The position numbers were made by a program, and so were the translations under genes. This document shows positions 19,054-29,016 of a stretch of 64,000 nucleotides of DNA, piece after piece. Position 1 is the first letter of the stretch; each line of letters starts with the position of its first letter. The notes under the pieces were generated by a model. The model was not told the origin of the DNA. It saw nothing but the letters and a program-made list of their open reading frames with translations, and searched no databases. This DNA is from an uncultured Lachnoclostridium sp. (GTDB taxonomy: Bacteria; Bacillota; Clostridia; Lachnospirales; Lachnospiraceae), in assembly GCA_930986645.1 (NCBI GenBank), contig CAKNJS010000002.1, positions 1-64,000 of the forward strand, read 5' to 3'.

Positions 19054-21414
19054 ATGAAAAAAAGCAGAGGCATATTAAGCCTGATCCTGATAGCGGCTGT
19101 CATGGTATTCCTCGGAGTGACTTCGATCCACGGACTGAACTCCAAGGGTATGGGAGCAGCCCGTAATATCAATCTCGGACTTGACCTTGAAGGCGGTGTG
19201 AGCATAACCTACGAGGCTGTCGGGGATACGCCGTCCGATGAGGATATGAAAGATACGGTTTATAAGCTTCAGAGACGTGTGGAAGAGTACAGCACCGAGG
19301 CTCAGGCTTACCAGGTGGGAGACAACAGGGTCGGCATTGAGATCCCCGGCGTACAGGACGCCAATGAGATCCTGGAAGAATTAGGACAGCCGGGCTCCCT
19401 GTATTTTATCAGACATCTGGACAGTGAAGGAAATGAGAACTACACTTTAAATTCAGACGGAACAGGTTATGTACTGACAAAATCCATCGAGGAGCTGCAG
19501 GAAGACGGTTCTATTGTTCTGACCGGTACAGAGGTGGAGAGCGCTACGGCGGGAGCTCTCTCCGATAAAACGACAAGCGCTACGGAGTACGGCGTTGACC
19601 TGACTCTGACAGACGAGGGTACGAAAGCGTTTGCCGAGGCCACAAAGGAGGCATATAACAATAATCATGATTCCATCGCCATTTATTACGACGGCGATCT
19701 GATCAGTGTGCCGAGTGTCAATGCAGTTATTGAGAACGGACAGGCTCAGATTTCGGGAAATATGTCATATGAGGAAGCGGACAATATCGCTTCCACGATC
19801 CGTATCGGCGGTCTGAATGTAGAGTTAAAAGAGATCAGCTCCGAAGTGGTAGGAGCACAGCTTGGGCAGGAAGCGGTCAGCACCAGCCTTCTGGCAGGTG
19901 CCATCGGTCTTGTGATCGTATGTCTGTTCATGTGCTTTGTATACCTGCTTCCCGGATTCGCATCAAGCCTTGCGCTTTTGATCTACACAGGTCTGATCCT
20001 TGTGCTTTTGAATGCATTTGATATCACGCTTACTCTGCCGGGTATCGCAGGTATCATCCTCGGTATCGGTATGGCGGTCGATGCGAATGTTATCATCTTC
20101 GCCCGTGTGAAAGAAGAACTGACAGCGGGGGCTTCCGTACACGGCGCGCTGAAGGCCGGATTCCACAAAGCTATGTCCGCAATTATTGACGGAAATGTTA
20201 CAACCCTGATCGCGGCTGCAGTACTGTGGTTCAGAGGAAGCGGAACAGTCAGAGGATTTGCGCAGACGCTGGCTCTTGGTATCGTGGTGTCCATGTTCAC
20301 CGCACTGGTCATCACACGATTGATCATCTATTCCTTCTATGCGATCGGCATCAGAAATGAGAAGTTGTATGCAAAGAAATTGAAGAAACGCAAACCGATC
20401 GATTTCCTCGGAAAACGCAGAGTGTTCTTCATTATTTCCATCATCATGTGCCTGAGCGGATTTGTGGGAATGGGAATCAATCATGCGCGCGGAATCGGCG
20501 CTATGAACTACAGCCTTGATTTCGTGGGCGGTACATCTACAACAGTAACATTTGATCAGGAATACACGCTGGATGAGATTGACAGCGAGATGATCCCGGA
20601 TTTGGAAGAGATCACCGGAGACCCGAATATTCAGGTACAGACTGTTCAGGATACTACACAGGTGGTATTCAAGACACAGACTCAGGATCTTTCAGAAAGA
20701 GAAGCATTTGCACAGTATATGTCGGATAACTACGGGGTGGCTGAGAAGGACATCGAGGTCCGGAATATCAGCGGTACTGTAAGCTCCGAGATGCGTACGG
20801 ACGCGATTGTTGCAGTGGTCATAGCGACGATCTGTATGCTGATCTACATCTGGTTCAGATTTAAGGATATCCGGTTTGCTACCAGCGCGGTCATCGCTCT
20901 GGTGCATGACGTGCTCGTAGTACTGGCTTTCTATGTGATCGCCAGAGTGTCCGTCGGAAATACGTTTATCGCATGTATGCTGACAATTGTCGGATACTCC
21001 ATCAACGCGACGATCGTTATCTTCGACCGTATCCGTGAGGAGCTGAAGCTGAATAAGAAAGAGGATCTGAAAGAGCTGGTCAACAGATGTATCACACAGA
21101 CACTGACCAGAAGTATCTATACGAACCTGACTACATTTATTATGGTCGTTGTGCTCTACGTGCTGGGCGTAAGCTCCATCAAAGAGTTCGCGGCTCCTCT
21201 GATGGTAGGTATTGCCTGCGGAGCCTATACATCCGTATGTATCACAGGCGCTCTGTGGTATGTGATGAAGATCCACACGGATGCATCACTGAAAGCAGCT
21301 GCGGTGAATGCAGGATCCGGCTCAGCGGAGAAAGCAGTTACAGATAAAAATGAGACAGCTGCACAGGGAAATACAACATCCAAAAAACATAAGAAAAAGA
21401 AAAAAAGACATTAA
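19054..21414 (+). CDS. secDF: Fused protein translocase subunit SecDF
   Basis: SecD motifs (NLGLDLEGGVSITYE, GIGMAVDANVIIFARVKEEL) and SecF motifs (SLDFVGGTSTTV, YSINATIVIFDRIREE) in one 786-aa ORF. Confidence 0.95.
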   Translation: MKKSRGILSLILIAAVMVFLGVTSIHGLNSKGMGAARNINLGLDLEGGVSITYEAVGDTPSDEDMKDTVYKLQRRVEEYSTEAQAYQVGDNRVGIEIPGVQDANEILEELGQPGSLYFIRHLDSEGNENYTLNSDGTGYVLTKSIEELQEDGSIVLTGTEVESATAGALSDKTTSATEYGVDLTLTDEGTKAFAEATKEAYNNNHDSIAIYYDGDLISVPSVNAVIENGQAQISGNMSYEEADNIASTIRIGGLNVELKEISSEVVGAQLGQEAVSTSLLAGAIGLVIVCLFMCFVYLLPGFASSLALLIYTGLILVLLNAFDITLTLPGIAGIILGIGMAVDANVIIFARVKEELTAGASVHGALKAGFHKAMSAIIDGNVTTLIAAAVLWFRGSGTVRGFAQTLALGIVVSMFTALVITRLIIYSFYAIGIRNEKLYAKKLKKRKPIDFLGKRRVFFIISIIMCLSGFVGMGINHARGIGAMNYSLDFVGGTSTTVTFDQEYTLDEIDSEMIPDLEEITGDPNIQVQTVQDTTQVVFKTQTQDLSEREAFAQYMSDNYGVAEKDIEVRNISGTVSSEMRTDAIVAVVIATICMLIYIWFRFKDIRFATSAVIALVHDVLVVLAFYVIARVSVGNTFIACMLTIVGYSINATIVIFDRIREELKLNKKEDLKELVNRCITQTLTRSIYTNLTTFIMVVVLYVLGVSSIKEFAAPLMVGIACGAYTSVCITGALWYVMKIHTDASLKAAAVNAGSGSAEKAVTDKNETAAQGNTTSKKHKKKKKRH

Positions 21415-21652
21415 ATAAACTTTGTGTTTATTGAATAGACACCGCTGTAATAGTGAAGTTATACTGATCCACATTTTTCAGTTGCAGCGCTATTCTACAA
21501 CAAACATTCATAGAAATCGGAAGAGACCGGAACTTCATCGATAAAGCTAATCTTTTCGACCGGTTTTTTGCAGATTTCGTGATTGCCGGAGATGTACTTC
21601 CAATGGATGAATAAAGAAAATCAGTCGGATACAGCTCCTTTGATGAACCTTT

Positions 21653-21863
21653 CGGGACGGGCTGGGAGGGGATGCTGACGGTGACTGTGCAGGAATATTA
21701 GACAAAGTTAAAGCCTGTGATGCGGCGTTAATCAGGAAAATGAAGTTGTCTGAACGAAGTGAGTTCTTCATTTTCCTGATTGTATTTAGCCGTATCACAG
21801 GCTTGTTACTTTGCCTTATGTTCCGTAACCGGAACCGGAAGCATCCCCTCCCAGCCCGTCCCG
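21653..21863. repeat. Long-hairpin MITE-like element with perfect 24-bp terminal inverted repeats
   Basis: CGGGACGGGCTGGGAGGGGATGCT (21653-21676) and its exact reverse complement (21840-21863); inner arms AATCAGGAAAATGAAG (21730-21745)/CTTCATTTTCCTGATT (21766-21781) and AAGCCTGTGAT (21711-21721)/ATCACAGGCTT (21794-21804). Confidence 0.8.
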
Positions 21864-21940
21864 GATATGTGAGTCAATCTACTGTATCTGATTGATTTTC
21901 GGACGCTTTATCATACGATGACTCTCCGAAAAACACGAAT

Positions 21941-24751
21941 TCAGATCATCTGCTCCCGGTATTCTTCAGGGCTTGTTCCGTAATATTGTTTAAAGTCATC
22001 TGAAAATGCAGTGACATTTTCGTATCCGCATTTTTCTGACACGAGATACAGGCTTATCTTCTTATCGCTCAGCAGTTCCGATGCATACTGTATTCGGATT
22101 TCACGGAGCATGTCAGCGGCGGTTCTGCCATAATATTCTTTTATGTGTATTTGCATATATTCGGCGGTTACCCCGAGGTTCTCTGCAATTTTTTCTATAG
22201 GAAGCAGACCGTCTGAGCGGAGTCCCTCTATCAGGCGGAGCGTCTCTTCATCCGGGCCTGTCCGGCTGAATTCTTCTGCCTCGGCGAGTACGGAGAAGAG
22301 AGTGGGAAACAGGTGCTCCAGTTCGGGAGTCTCACGGAATCTGCTTGCTGAGTAGATCTGCAGTACGGAAGAGAGCAGTACCTGAAAGCGCCGGTTCTGT
22401 TCCAGCGGATAGAACAGATAGTTTCCGCTCCCGGAGTCCCGCCCGAGCAGAAGATGTCCAAGGGGCGACCGTCTTTTTACCGCACGGAGCAGAGACTTGC
22501 GGAAAAATTCTTTCCTGATGCAGATGTTAAGGAGCAGGCAGTTGTCAGAACGGGGGATCAGGGAATGCCGTGCATTCCGGTTCATTAGTACGAGATCGCC
22601 GGAGGACATATAGACATCTCTGCCGTCAATACGGTTGATCAGTGTTCCCCGATACATATAATTGAGCTCAAAGTAGTCATGGCTGTGTTCCGGGTATGAC
22701 TCGTTCACATAGTGCGCGATCAGAAAGATATTTCCGCCCTGAGGAAATTCGCGGAAAACATTATGAAAATTCTCCACGTTCAGGATATCACCGGGAAAAT
22801 TCTGCTTGTCGTTTGAAAGCTTGTCAGGAGTGACTGTCTCAGGAGAACCGGCCGTGTCTGTCGTTGATACGGAAACGAGCGAGAGCGGATCGGATGACGG
22901 CGTGCTCTCTTCGGGACTGCCGGGATGCAGCAGTGTGCTTTTCTTTTCATAGCGGGGAATACGGATCTCAACATCAGTTCCCTGTCCCGGCGTGCTCTTA
23001 TAGCTCAGCCCATAGGAGGCGCCGAATAAGATCTGGAGCCTGCGGTGGGTATTGTAAACTCCGATATGTCCGCTGCCCTGTGTGTGCTCCTGCTTTTCCG
23101 TCAGGAGTGAGTCAAGCTTTTCCTGCGGAATCCCAACACCGTCATCCGAGATCATGATCACTGCCGCTTCAGATTCCATCCATCCTGTCAGAACGATGGT
23201 GCCGGCCTTGCTTTCTTTTTCAAGAATGCCGTGCAGCAGTGAATTTTCGATGATCGGCTGGAATATCAGGGTGGGAATGCTGATGTCCAGCATACTGTCC
23301 GGAATATCTACCACGAAGTCCACTGCATTGCCGAAACGCATATTCTGGAGACGCATATAGATGGCGGCGTGCTCTATCTCGTTTTCTACCGTGGTGATCG
23401 TATTTTTACGGCTGAGCGTCAGCTTGTAAAAACGCGATAAGTCGCGGATCGCGGCAGTAGTCTCGGCTTTCTTTCCCTGCTGAGCCTTCCAGTTTATCAT
23501 ATCCATTGTATTGTAAAGAAAATGCGGATTGATCTGGGACTGGAGCGAATTAAATTCGGAAATGCGCAGCTCTTCCGCATATTTTGCCTGTTCGGCGATC
23601 AGCCGGTTGATCCTTCTGACCATATAATTATAGGAGTCCACCAGTTCTCCGATCTCATCTACCGAGGAAGACTCGCTCATGATCATGGGCGGATTATCAT
23701 TTTTCACAAGGCTCATCTGGCGGCTGACTGCGGAGATGCGCCGGGTCAGAGAGCGCGAAAGCGACAGGGATACAAGAAGCCCTGCAATGATCGTAACGAT
23801 ACAGACGGCAAGAAACAGTCCGAGCATCTGCAGAGTTTTTGCCATAATAGGCCCGATGGGCAGAACGGTTACCATAAACCAGTCTGCAGAATCGATATAA
23901 TAGAAGCCGACAAATACACGGTTCCCCGTAATGTTCTTTTCGATGAAACTATTGGATGACATAAGGCTATCCCGGATGCTGTCGTAATCCACATAGTAAA
24001 GCCCGATCAGATTGGAGTCAGATGTAGTGATGACGGCGTCTCTGTCATTCGTGATATAGGACAGGCTTCCGTCGTTGACAAGGTTATCTGTCAGGATTTT
24101 CTGAAGTGTGGAAGATTGGAAATAAAGTGCCAGATAGCAGGTCACTTCTCCTGAATCTACCGTCAGCATTCTCATGGGCATGATATAGGCACAGTCTCCC
24201 AGAAATTCGGCTTCCCTCTGGCTTAAGTAGAGCGGAGGACAGAACAGGGAGGAAGGATGGCTGCCTTGAAAAATCCCGTACCAGTAAGTTCTGCGTACCT
24301 GAGAAAGCGGAGCAAAATAACCGCCCGCAGAGGAAAAGCAGTCTTCGTTTTCCGGAATATCGACATAGATGCGGGCGGCAGAAACAGCATCAGTTTCTTC
24401 AGCCTGTTCAAGTACACGGGACAGACCGGTGCCTTGAGGCGATAAGAGAGCGTCTGATGCAGAGTCGTGGATCTTTTTTTCAAAAATATAACGGTATGCC
24501 TCAGAATCGCGGATTGACACATTGGCCGTCAAGATCTCCTGTACCATATCCTCGACCAAGGGGGCTGTCTGCGAAGCGCTGTCCTGTTCCTGACGGATCG
24601 TGTCGGAGGTGATCATATTAAAGAGTCTTCCCGAGAAGATGATAATGATCAGAAGCATGGGGATGGTGACGGCCGTAACCACGATAATGGAGAGCTTGTT
24701 CCGGATATTCAGTTTGTTGTAGCCGTCCTGTATTTTTTTAAAGAATCTCAT
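21941..24751 (-). CDS. Membrane sensor histidine kinase (YesM/HPK7 type) fused to a C-terminal AraC-type cupin + HTH regulator
   Basis: 936 aa: TM-sensor-TM-HAMP, LQSQINPHFLYNTMDMINW, ENSLLHGI...DDGVGIP, then HSHDYFELNYMYRGT cupin and AraC HTH ...GYENVTAFSDDFKQYYGTSPEEYRE. Confidence 0.92.
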   Translation of the reverse strand: MRFFKKIQDGYNKLNIRNKLSIIVVTAVTIPMLLIIIIFSGRLFNMITSDTIRQEQDSASQTAPLVEDMVQEILTANVSIRDSEAYRYIFEKKIHDSASDALLSPQGTGLSRVLEQAEETDAVSAARIYVDIPENEDCFSSAGGYFAPLSQVRRTYWYGIFQGSHPSSLFCPPLYLSQREAEFLGDCAYIMPMRMLTVDSGEVTCYLALYFQSSTLQKILTDNLVNDGSLSYITNDRDAVITTSDSNLIGLYYVDYDSIRDSLMSSNSFIEKNITGNRVFVGFYYIDSADWFMVTVLPIGPIMAKTLQMLGLFLAVCIVTIIAGLLVSLSLSRSLTRRISAVSRQMSLVKNDNPPMIMSESSSVDEIGELVDSYNYMVRRINRLIAEQAKYAEELRISEFNSLQSQINPHFLYNTMDMINWKAQQGKKAETTAAIRDLSRFYKLTLSRKNTITTVENEIEHAAIYMRLQNMRFGNAVDFVVDIPDSMLDISIPTLIFQPIIENSLLHGILEKESKAGTIVLTGWMESEAAVIMISDDGVGIPQEKLDSLLTEKQEHTQGSGHIGVYNTHRRLQILFGASYGLSYKSTPGQGTDVEIRIPRYEKKSTLLHPGSPEESTPSSDPLSLVSVSTTDTAGSPETVTPDKLSNDKQNFPGDILNVENFHNVFREFPQGGNIFLIAHYVNESYPEHSHDYFELNYMYRGTLINRIDGRDVYMSSGDLVLMNRNARHSLIPRSDNCLLLNICIRKEFFRKSLLRAVKRRSPLGHLLLGRDSGSGNYLFYPLEQNRRFQVLLSSVLQIYSASRFRETPELEHLFPTLFSVLAEAEEFSRTGPDEETLRLIEGLRSDGLLPIEKIAENLGVTAEYMQIHIKEYYGRTAADMLREIRIQYASELLSDKKISLYLVSEKCGYENVTAFSDDFKQYYGTSPEEYREQMI

Positions 24752-26313
24752 TTGATTCTCCTTTCCCTGTAAACAGACGGGGAGATTCCGGTGTATTTCT
24801 TAAATGCCTTACTGAAGTAGTTGCTGTCATTATATCCTACCATGGTAGAAACAGTAGCTACAGTGTTGCGCGGGTCATTCAGCAGCTCCTGTGCTTTGTT
24901 CAGTCTGTATTCTGTCAGGTACTGGTTCAGTGTCTGTCCGGTCTCGTTTTTAAAGATCGTGCAGGCATAGGAGGCAGACAGAGATGCATACTCGCTGATC
25001 TCCTTAGTTGAAAGCATGGGATTGCCGTAGTGCCGCTGTATATAGCTTTTTATCAGATATACGGAAGAGTTCTCTGATTCGGATGAATTGAGGTCCCGCC
25101 AGAATTCGTCCAGTGCCTCCACAAGAGACTGATGCAGATCCTGATAGAAGAAAAGACCTTCTGTGTGTTCCAGAATCGCCTCAGGCGTCATGCGGAGCTC
25201 ATCGCCGGTGATCTGCCTGCTTCTCCTCTGCTCGGATATAACAGTGAAGAGCTGGTAATAGAGTGACTGGACCGTGCGCTGCAGCAGAGAGGTGTTCTCG
25301 CGGCAGCACTCATAAAGCCGGCGGCACAGCTCCTCGGCGGACTCTTTATCAGTCTGTTCCAATGCCGATGCGAATGAAGAGGGAATCTGTTCGCTGAGTT
25401 CTCTGCCGGCAGAACCGTGGAGCTGTTCCGGTGTCAGACAGGTACCCGGAGAAAAGAAATATGTACTCTGCAGCGCGATGACTGCGGAAGAGTAGGAGTC
25501 ATATATTCTGTGGAGGCCGGATACCGGACTCCCGACTGCAAAGTGAAAGTTTTTTACAGGAGTAAAGATATCTTTCAGATAGCTTTCGATCGAAAGGAGC
25601 AGCTGCGGTGTAAAATCCATTCGCCGGAAAATGTGAAAGACAAACAGATTTGTTTTCTTTGCCGTGCTGATAATATGCAGATGCAGAGGACGGATCATGT
25701 CATGCAGCTGTTTTTCGGCAGTCTGGATATAATCCATTGGAAGTTCCAGTGCTTCGGAGGCCTGTACGATCACTGTGACCGCCGCGTGGAAAACATCTGT
25801 CGTGCCGTATTTCTGGCAGTAGTCTGAAGCCAGCTGTTCCGCTGATTCCTTAAGAGAATGCCACGGGTGCGTCAGAGCAAGGGCCAGTTTGGAAGCATAG
25901 ATATTGAGCTTCATATCTTTGGACTGCCGGCTCTCTACGATCTGAAGATGACGTTCGGCGGCAGTGCGCACCGCCTGTTCGATCTCAACAAGATCGAGGG
26001 GTTTTTCGACATAATTGACTGCGCGCAGTTTGATCGCTGCTTTCAGATATTCCTTATCTGAGTAGCCGCTCATGAAGATAAAAATTGTGTCCGGAGCGCT
26101 TTCGCGTATTTTATAGAGCATATCTATGCCGTTCATCCGGGGCATGCGTACATCGCTTAAGATAATCTCGGGACTGTATTTTTCAGCCATTTTAAGCCCC
26201 TCGATCCCGTCGGAAGCCTCGTATACCTCGTCGATTCCCAGATCTTCCCATGAGATTGACGAGATCAGTCCCTTGCGTGTGAGTATTTCATCGTCTGCGA
26301 TCAGTAGTTTCAT
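24748..26313 (-). CDS. Response regulator with AraC HTH (YesN type)
   Basis: Receiver domain MKLLIADDEILTRKGL...ILSDVRMPRMNGIDML and C-terminal HTH VGYNDSNYFSKAFKKYTGISPSVYRERR; 4-bp overlap with the kinase. Confidence 0.95.
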   Translation of the reverse strand: MKLLIADDEILTRKGLISSISWEDLGIDEVYEASDGIEGLKMAEKYSPEIILSDVRMPRMNGIDMLYKIRESAPDTIFIFMSGYSDKEYLKAAIKLRAVNYVEKPLDLVEIEQAVRTAAERHLQIVESRQSKDMKLNIYASKLALALTHPWHSLKESAEQLASDYCQKYGTTDVFHAAVTVIVQASEALELPMDYIQTAEKQLHDMIRPLHLHIISTAKKTNLFVFHIFRRMDFTPQLLLSIESYLKDIFTPVKNFHFAVGSPVSGLHRIYDSYSSAVIALQSTYFFSPGTCLTPEQLHGSAGRELSEQIPSSFASALEQTDKESAEELCRRLYECCRENTSLLQRTVQSLYYQLFTVISEQRRSRQITGDELRMTPEAILEHTEGLFFYQDLHQSLVEALDEFWRDLNSSESENSSVYLIKSYIQRHYGNPMLSTKEISEYASLSASYACTIFKNETGQTLNQYLTEYRLNKAQELLNDPRNTVATVSTMVGYNDSNYFSKAFKKYTGISPSVYRERRIK

Positions 26314-26510
26314 ATATCAGCCTCTTTTCCAAGATATCTTTTGTTATTGTTGTTTTTTGTCCGCTCCTGTCACTATTTATCAGATTATAGCAGAAAAAAA
26401 TCATTTAATCTATACCGGCGCATCGGAGAATAATACCCGATTTCGAAAAAAATTCCTCTATATGGGCAAAAAAATACGATGCTATACTAAAGGAAATCAG
26501 AAAGGAGGAA

Positions 26511-28037
26511 ATGAGCGTGGCAGAAGATTATATTCTGGAATTAAAAGGTATTACAAAGATCTTCCCCGGCGTAAAAGCGCTGAATAACGTGCAGTTTCAG
26601 CTCAGACGCGGGGAAGTTCACGCTCTGATGGGAGAGAACGGAGCGGGGAAATCTACGTTTATCAAAGTTATCACCGGAGTCCATGCGGCTGAGGAAGGCG
26701 AGATGTTCCTGAACGGTAAGAAAGTCCGCTTCAAAGGCCCGAGGGATGCTCAGGCTGCGGGAATCGCCGCGGTTTACCAGCATCCGACGTCTTATCCGGA
26801 GCTGTCGGTGACAGAGAATATTTTTATGGGACATGAGATCAGGAAGTTCGGCATGATCCAGTGGAATGTTATGAATCAGGAGGCACAGAAACTCCTTGAC
26901 CGCTTGGATGCGGATTTCAGTCCTACAGAAGAGATGGGTGCGCTGAGCGTTGCACAGCAGCAGATGGTGGAGATTGCAAAAGCGCTTTCTACAAAGGCAA
27001 AGATCATCATTCTTGATGAGCCTACAGCTGCACTGACGCAGTCCGAGTCAGAAAAACTTTACAGGATCGTGGATCAGTTAAAAGAGGAAGGTGTGTCTAT
27101 TATCTTCATTTCACACCGCTTCGAAGATATGTACCGTCTGGCGAGCAGAGTAACGGTGTTCCGTGATTCCCAGTATATCGGTACATATGATGTGGACGGC
27201 ATCACAAACGCGGATCTGATCAAAGCGATGGTCGGCCGTGAGATCACGGATATGTATCCTAAGCCGGAGGTCAAGATCGGGAAAGAAATCTTCCGGATCG
27301 AAGGCATGACACGTACGGGATATTTTAAAGATGTATCTTTAAACGTACACGCAGGCGAAATCGTAGGACTCTCGGGACTGGTCGGAGCCGGACGTACGGA
27401 AGTTATGGAGAGTGTGTGCGGCATTACGAAACCGAATGCCGGAAAAGTATATCTGGACGGAAAACAGTGCAGGATCCGTCAGCCGCTTGACGCGATGAAG
27501 GAAGGTATCATTCTTCTCCCGGAAGACCGCCAGAAGGAAGGCCTGATCTTAAATTGGGGACTTGGCCAGAATGTAACACTTCCGATCCAGAGCGAATTGG
27601 CGCACAGCGGCTTTAATGATACGGCGGCTGAGAAGAAAGTGGCGAAGCAGTATCTGGAAGAAGTAGATACGAAAGCCGTATCTATCTATGATCCGGCAAG
27701 TTCTCTTTCCGGAGGAAACCAGCAGAAAGTTGTTGTAGCGAAAGCGCTGGCTCAGAAGAACATGAAAGTTGTTATCATGGATGAACCGACAAAAGGTGTT
27801 GACGTCGGAGCAAAAGCAGAAATTTACGCGATCATGGGAGAATTGGCAAAGAAAGGATACGGAATCATTATGATCTCATCCGAAATGCCGGAGATCATCG
27901 GCATGTGCGACCGCATTTACGTTATGTGTAAGGGACGCATTACCGGCTGTCTTGACAGAAATGAAGCGACTCAGGAATCCATCCTGCAGCTCTCGATGGA
28001 AAAAGGAAACACGAAGAAGGAGGTGGCACAGGGATGA
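26511..28037 (+). CDS. Sugar ABC transporter ATPase, double NBD (RbsA/MglA/RhaT family)
   Basis: Two ABC domains; MGENGAGKSTFIKVITG and LSGGNQQKVVVAKAL. Confidence 0.95.
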   Translation: MSVAEDYILELKGITKIFPGVKALNNVQFQLRRGEVHALMGENGAGKSTFIKVITGVHAAEEGEMFLNGKKVRFKGPRDAQAAGIAAVYQHPTSYPELSVTENIFMGHEIRKFGMIQWNVMNQEAQKLLDRLDADFSPTEEMGALSVAQQQMVEIAKALSTKAKIIILDEPTAALTQSESEKLYRIVDQLKEEGVSIIFISHRFEDMYRLASRVTVFRDSQYIGTYDVDGITNADLIKAMVGREITDMYPKPEVKIGKEIFRIEGMTRTGYFKDVSLNVHAGEIVGLSGLVGAGRTEVMESVCGITKPNAGKVYLDGKQCRIRQPLDAMKEGIILLPEDRQKEGLILNWGLGQNVTLPIQSELAHSGFNDTAAEKKVAKQYLEEVDTKAVSIYDPASSLSGGNQQKVVVAKALAQKNMKVVIMDEPTKGVDVGAKAEIYAIMGELAKKGYGIIMISSEMPEIIGMCDRIYVMCKGRITGCLDRNEATQESILQLSMEKGNTKKEVAQG

Positions 28038-29014
28038 AACAGAAGTCCGTATTAAAACAGATTACGAAATCAAGGGAGTTCAGCCTTGTGATCGTTCTGA
28101 TCGTACTGTGTATCGTTGCGACGATCCTCAATCCGAGCTTTATCAGCCCGACCAATATTGCTCAGATCTTCCGCAACAATGCACTGACTATGGTTATGTC
28201 TGTGGGAATGCTCTGTGTGCTCCTGACAGGCGGTATCGATATTTCGGTCGCATCAATCCTCGCATTTTCGGGAATGATCGTCGGAATGCTCCTGAAATAC
28301 AAGGTGCTTGAAAATACATTCCTCCTGTTCGTGCTGGGATGTGTCATCGGAATTGTGTGCGGACTGCTCAACGGTCTGATCATTTCAAAAGGCAACGTTG
28401 CCCCGATCATTTCCACGATGGGCTTTATGTACATCTGGAGAGGTCTGGCGTATGTGATCAGTAACAACCAGTGGGCGAGCGGCGCCGATGTGGTAGGCTA
28501 CAGTGATTTCGGCGCAGATGGAGCGGCAGGCCCGTATATCATCATTGCGGTTGTATTTATCGCAGGATTTATCGTCCTGAAGTGGACAAAAGCCGGACGT
28601 AAGATCTACGCAGTCGGAAGTAATGCCGAGGCAGCAAGAGTGTCCGGTATCAATGTGGACGCTGTACTGATTTATACATATGTGATCATGGGATTCCTCT
28701 CCGGTTTATGCGGTGCGCTTTCCGTATCGATCTATGCATCGGCTCAGCCGAATATGCAGTACGGACTTGAGATGGATATCATTGCATCCTGCGTTATCGG
28801 CGGTGTGAGCATGAGCGGCGGCCGCGGAAGCGTAGTCGGAACATTCTTAGGCGCCCTGATCCTTGCTCTGATCACGAGAGCGCTTCCTCTTGTCGGAATT
28901 GACGCGATCGCGCAGAACATGGTAAAAGGTATCCTGATCCTCGCAGTTGTTGTCCTTAACGTAGTGACACAGCGTATGATGGACAGAGCAAATCTGGAAA
29001 GGAGGGAGATGTAG
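28034..29014 (+). CDS. Sugar ABC transporter permease (RbsC family)
   Basis: LLTGGIDISVASILAFSGM motif. Confidence 0.93.
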   Translation: MKQKSVLKQITKSREFSLVIVLIVLCIVATILNPSFISPTNIAQIFRNNALTMVMSVGMLCVLLTGGIDISVASILAFSGMIVGMLLKYKVLENTFLLFVLGCVIGIVCGLLNGLIISKGNVAPIISTMGFMYIWRGLAYVISNNQWASGADVVGYSDFGADGAAGPYIIIAVVFIAGFIVLKWTKAGRKIYAVGSNAEAARVSGINVDAVLIYTYVIMGFLSGLCGALSVSIYASAQPNMQYGLEMDIIASCVIGGVSMSGGRGSVVGTFLGALILALITRALPLVGIDAIAQNMVKGILILAVVVLNVVTQRMMDRANLERREM

Positions 29015-29016
29015 TT

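Noticed and set aside
21508-21700. Decayed reading frame (IEIGRDRNFIDKANLFDRFFADFVIAGDVLPMDE*...FDEPFGTGWEGMLTVTVQEY*) left of the hairpin element
   Set aside because: Short, contains stops and I cannot match it to any family; not enough to call a pseudogene.
21653-21863. Simple bidirectional terminator for secDF and the kinase
   Set aside because: About 100-bp arms with perfect 24-bp ends and no terminal U-tract; much longer than a terminator, so reported as a MITE-like/structured element.
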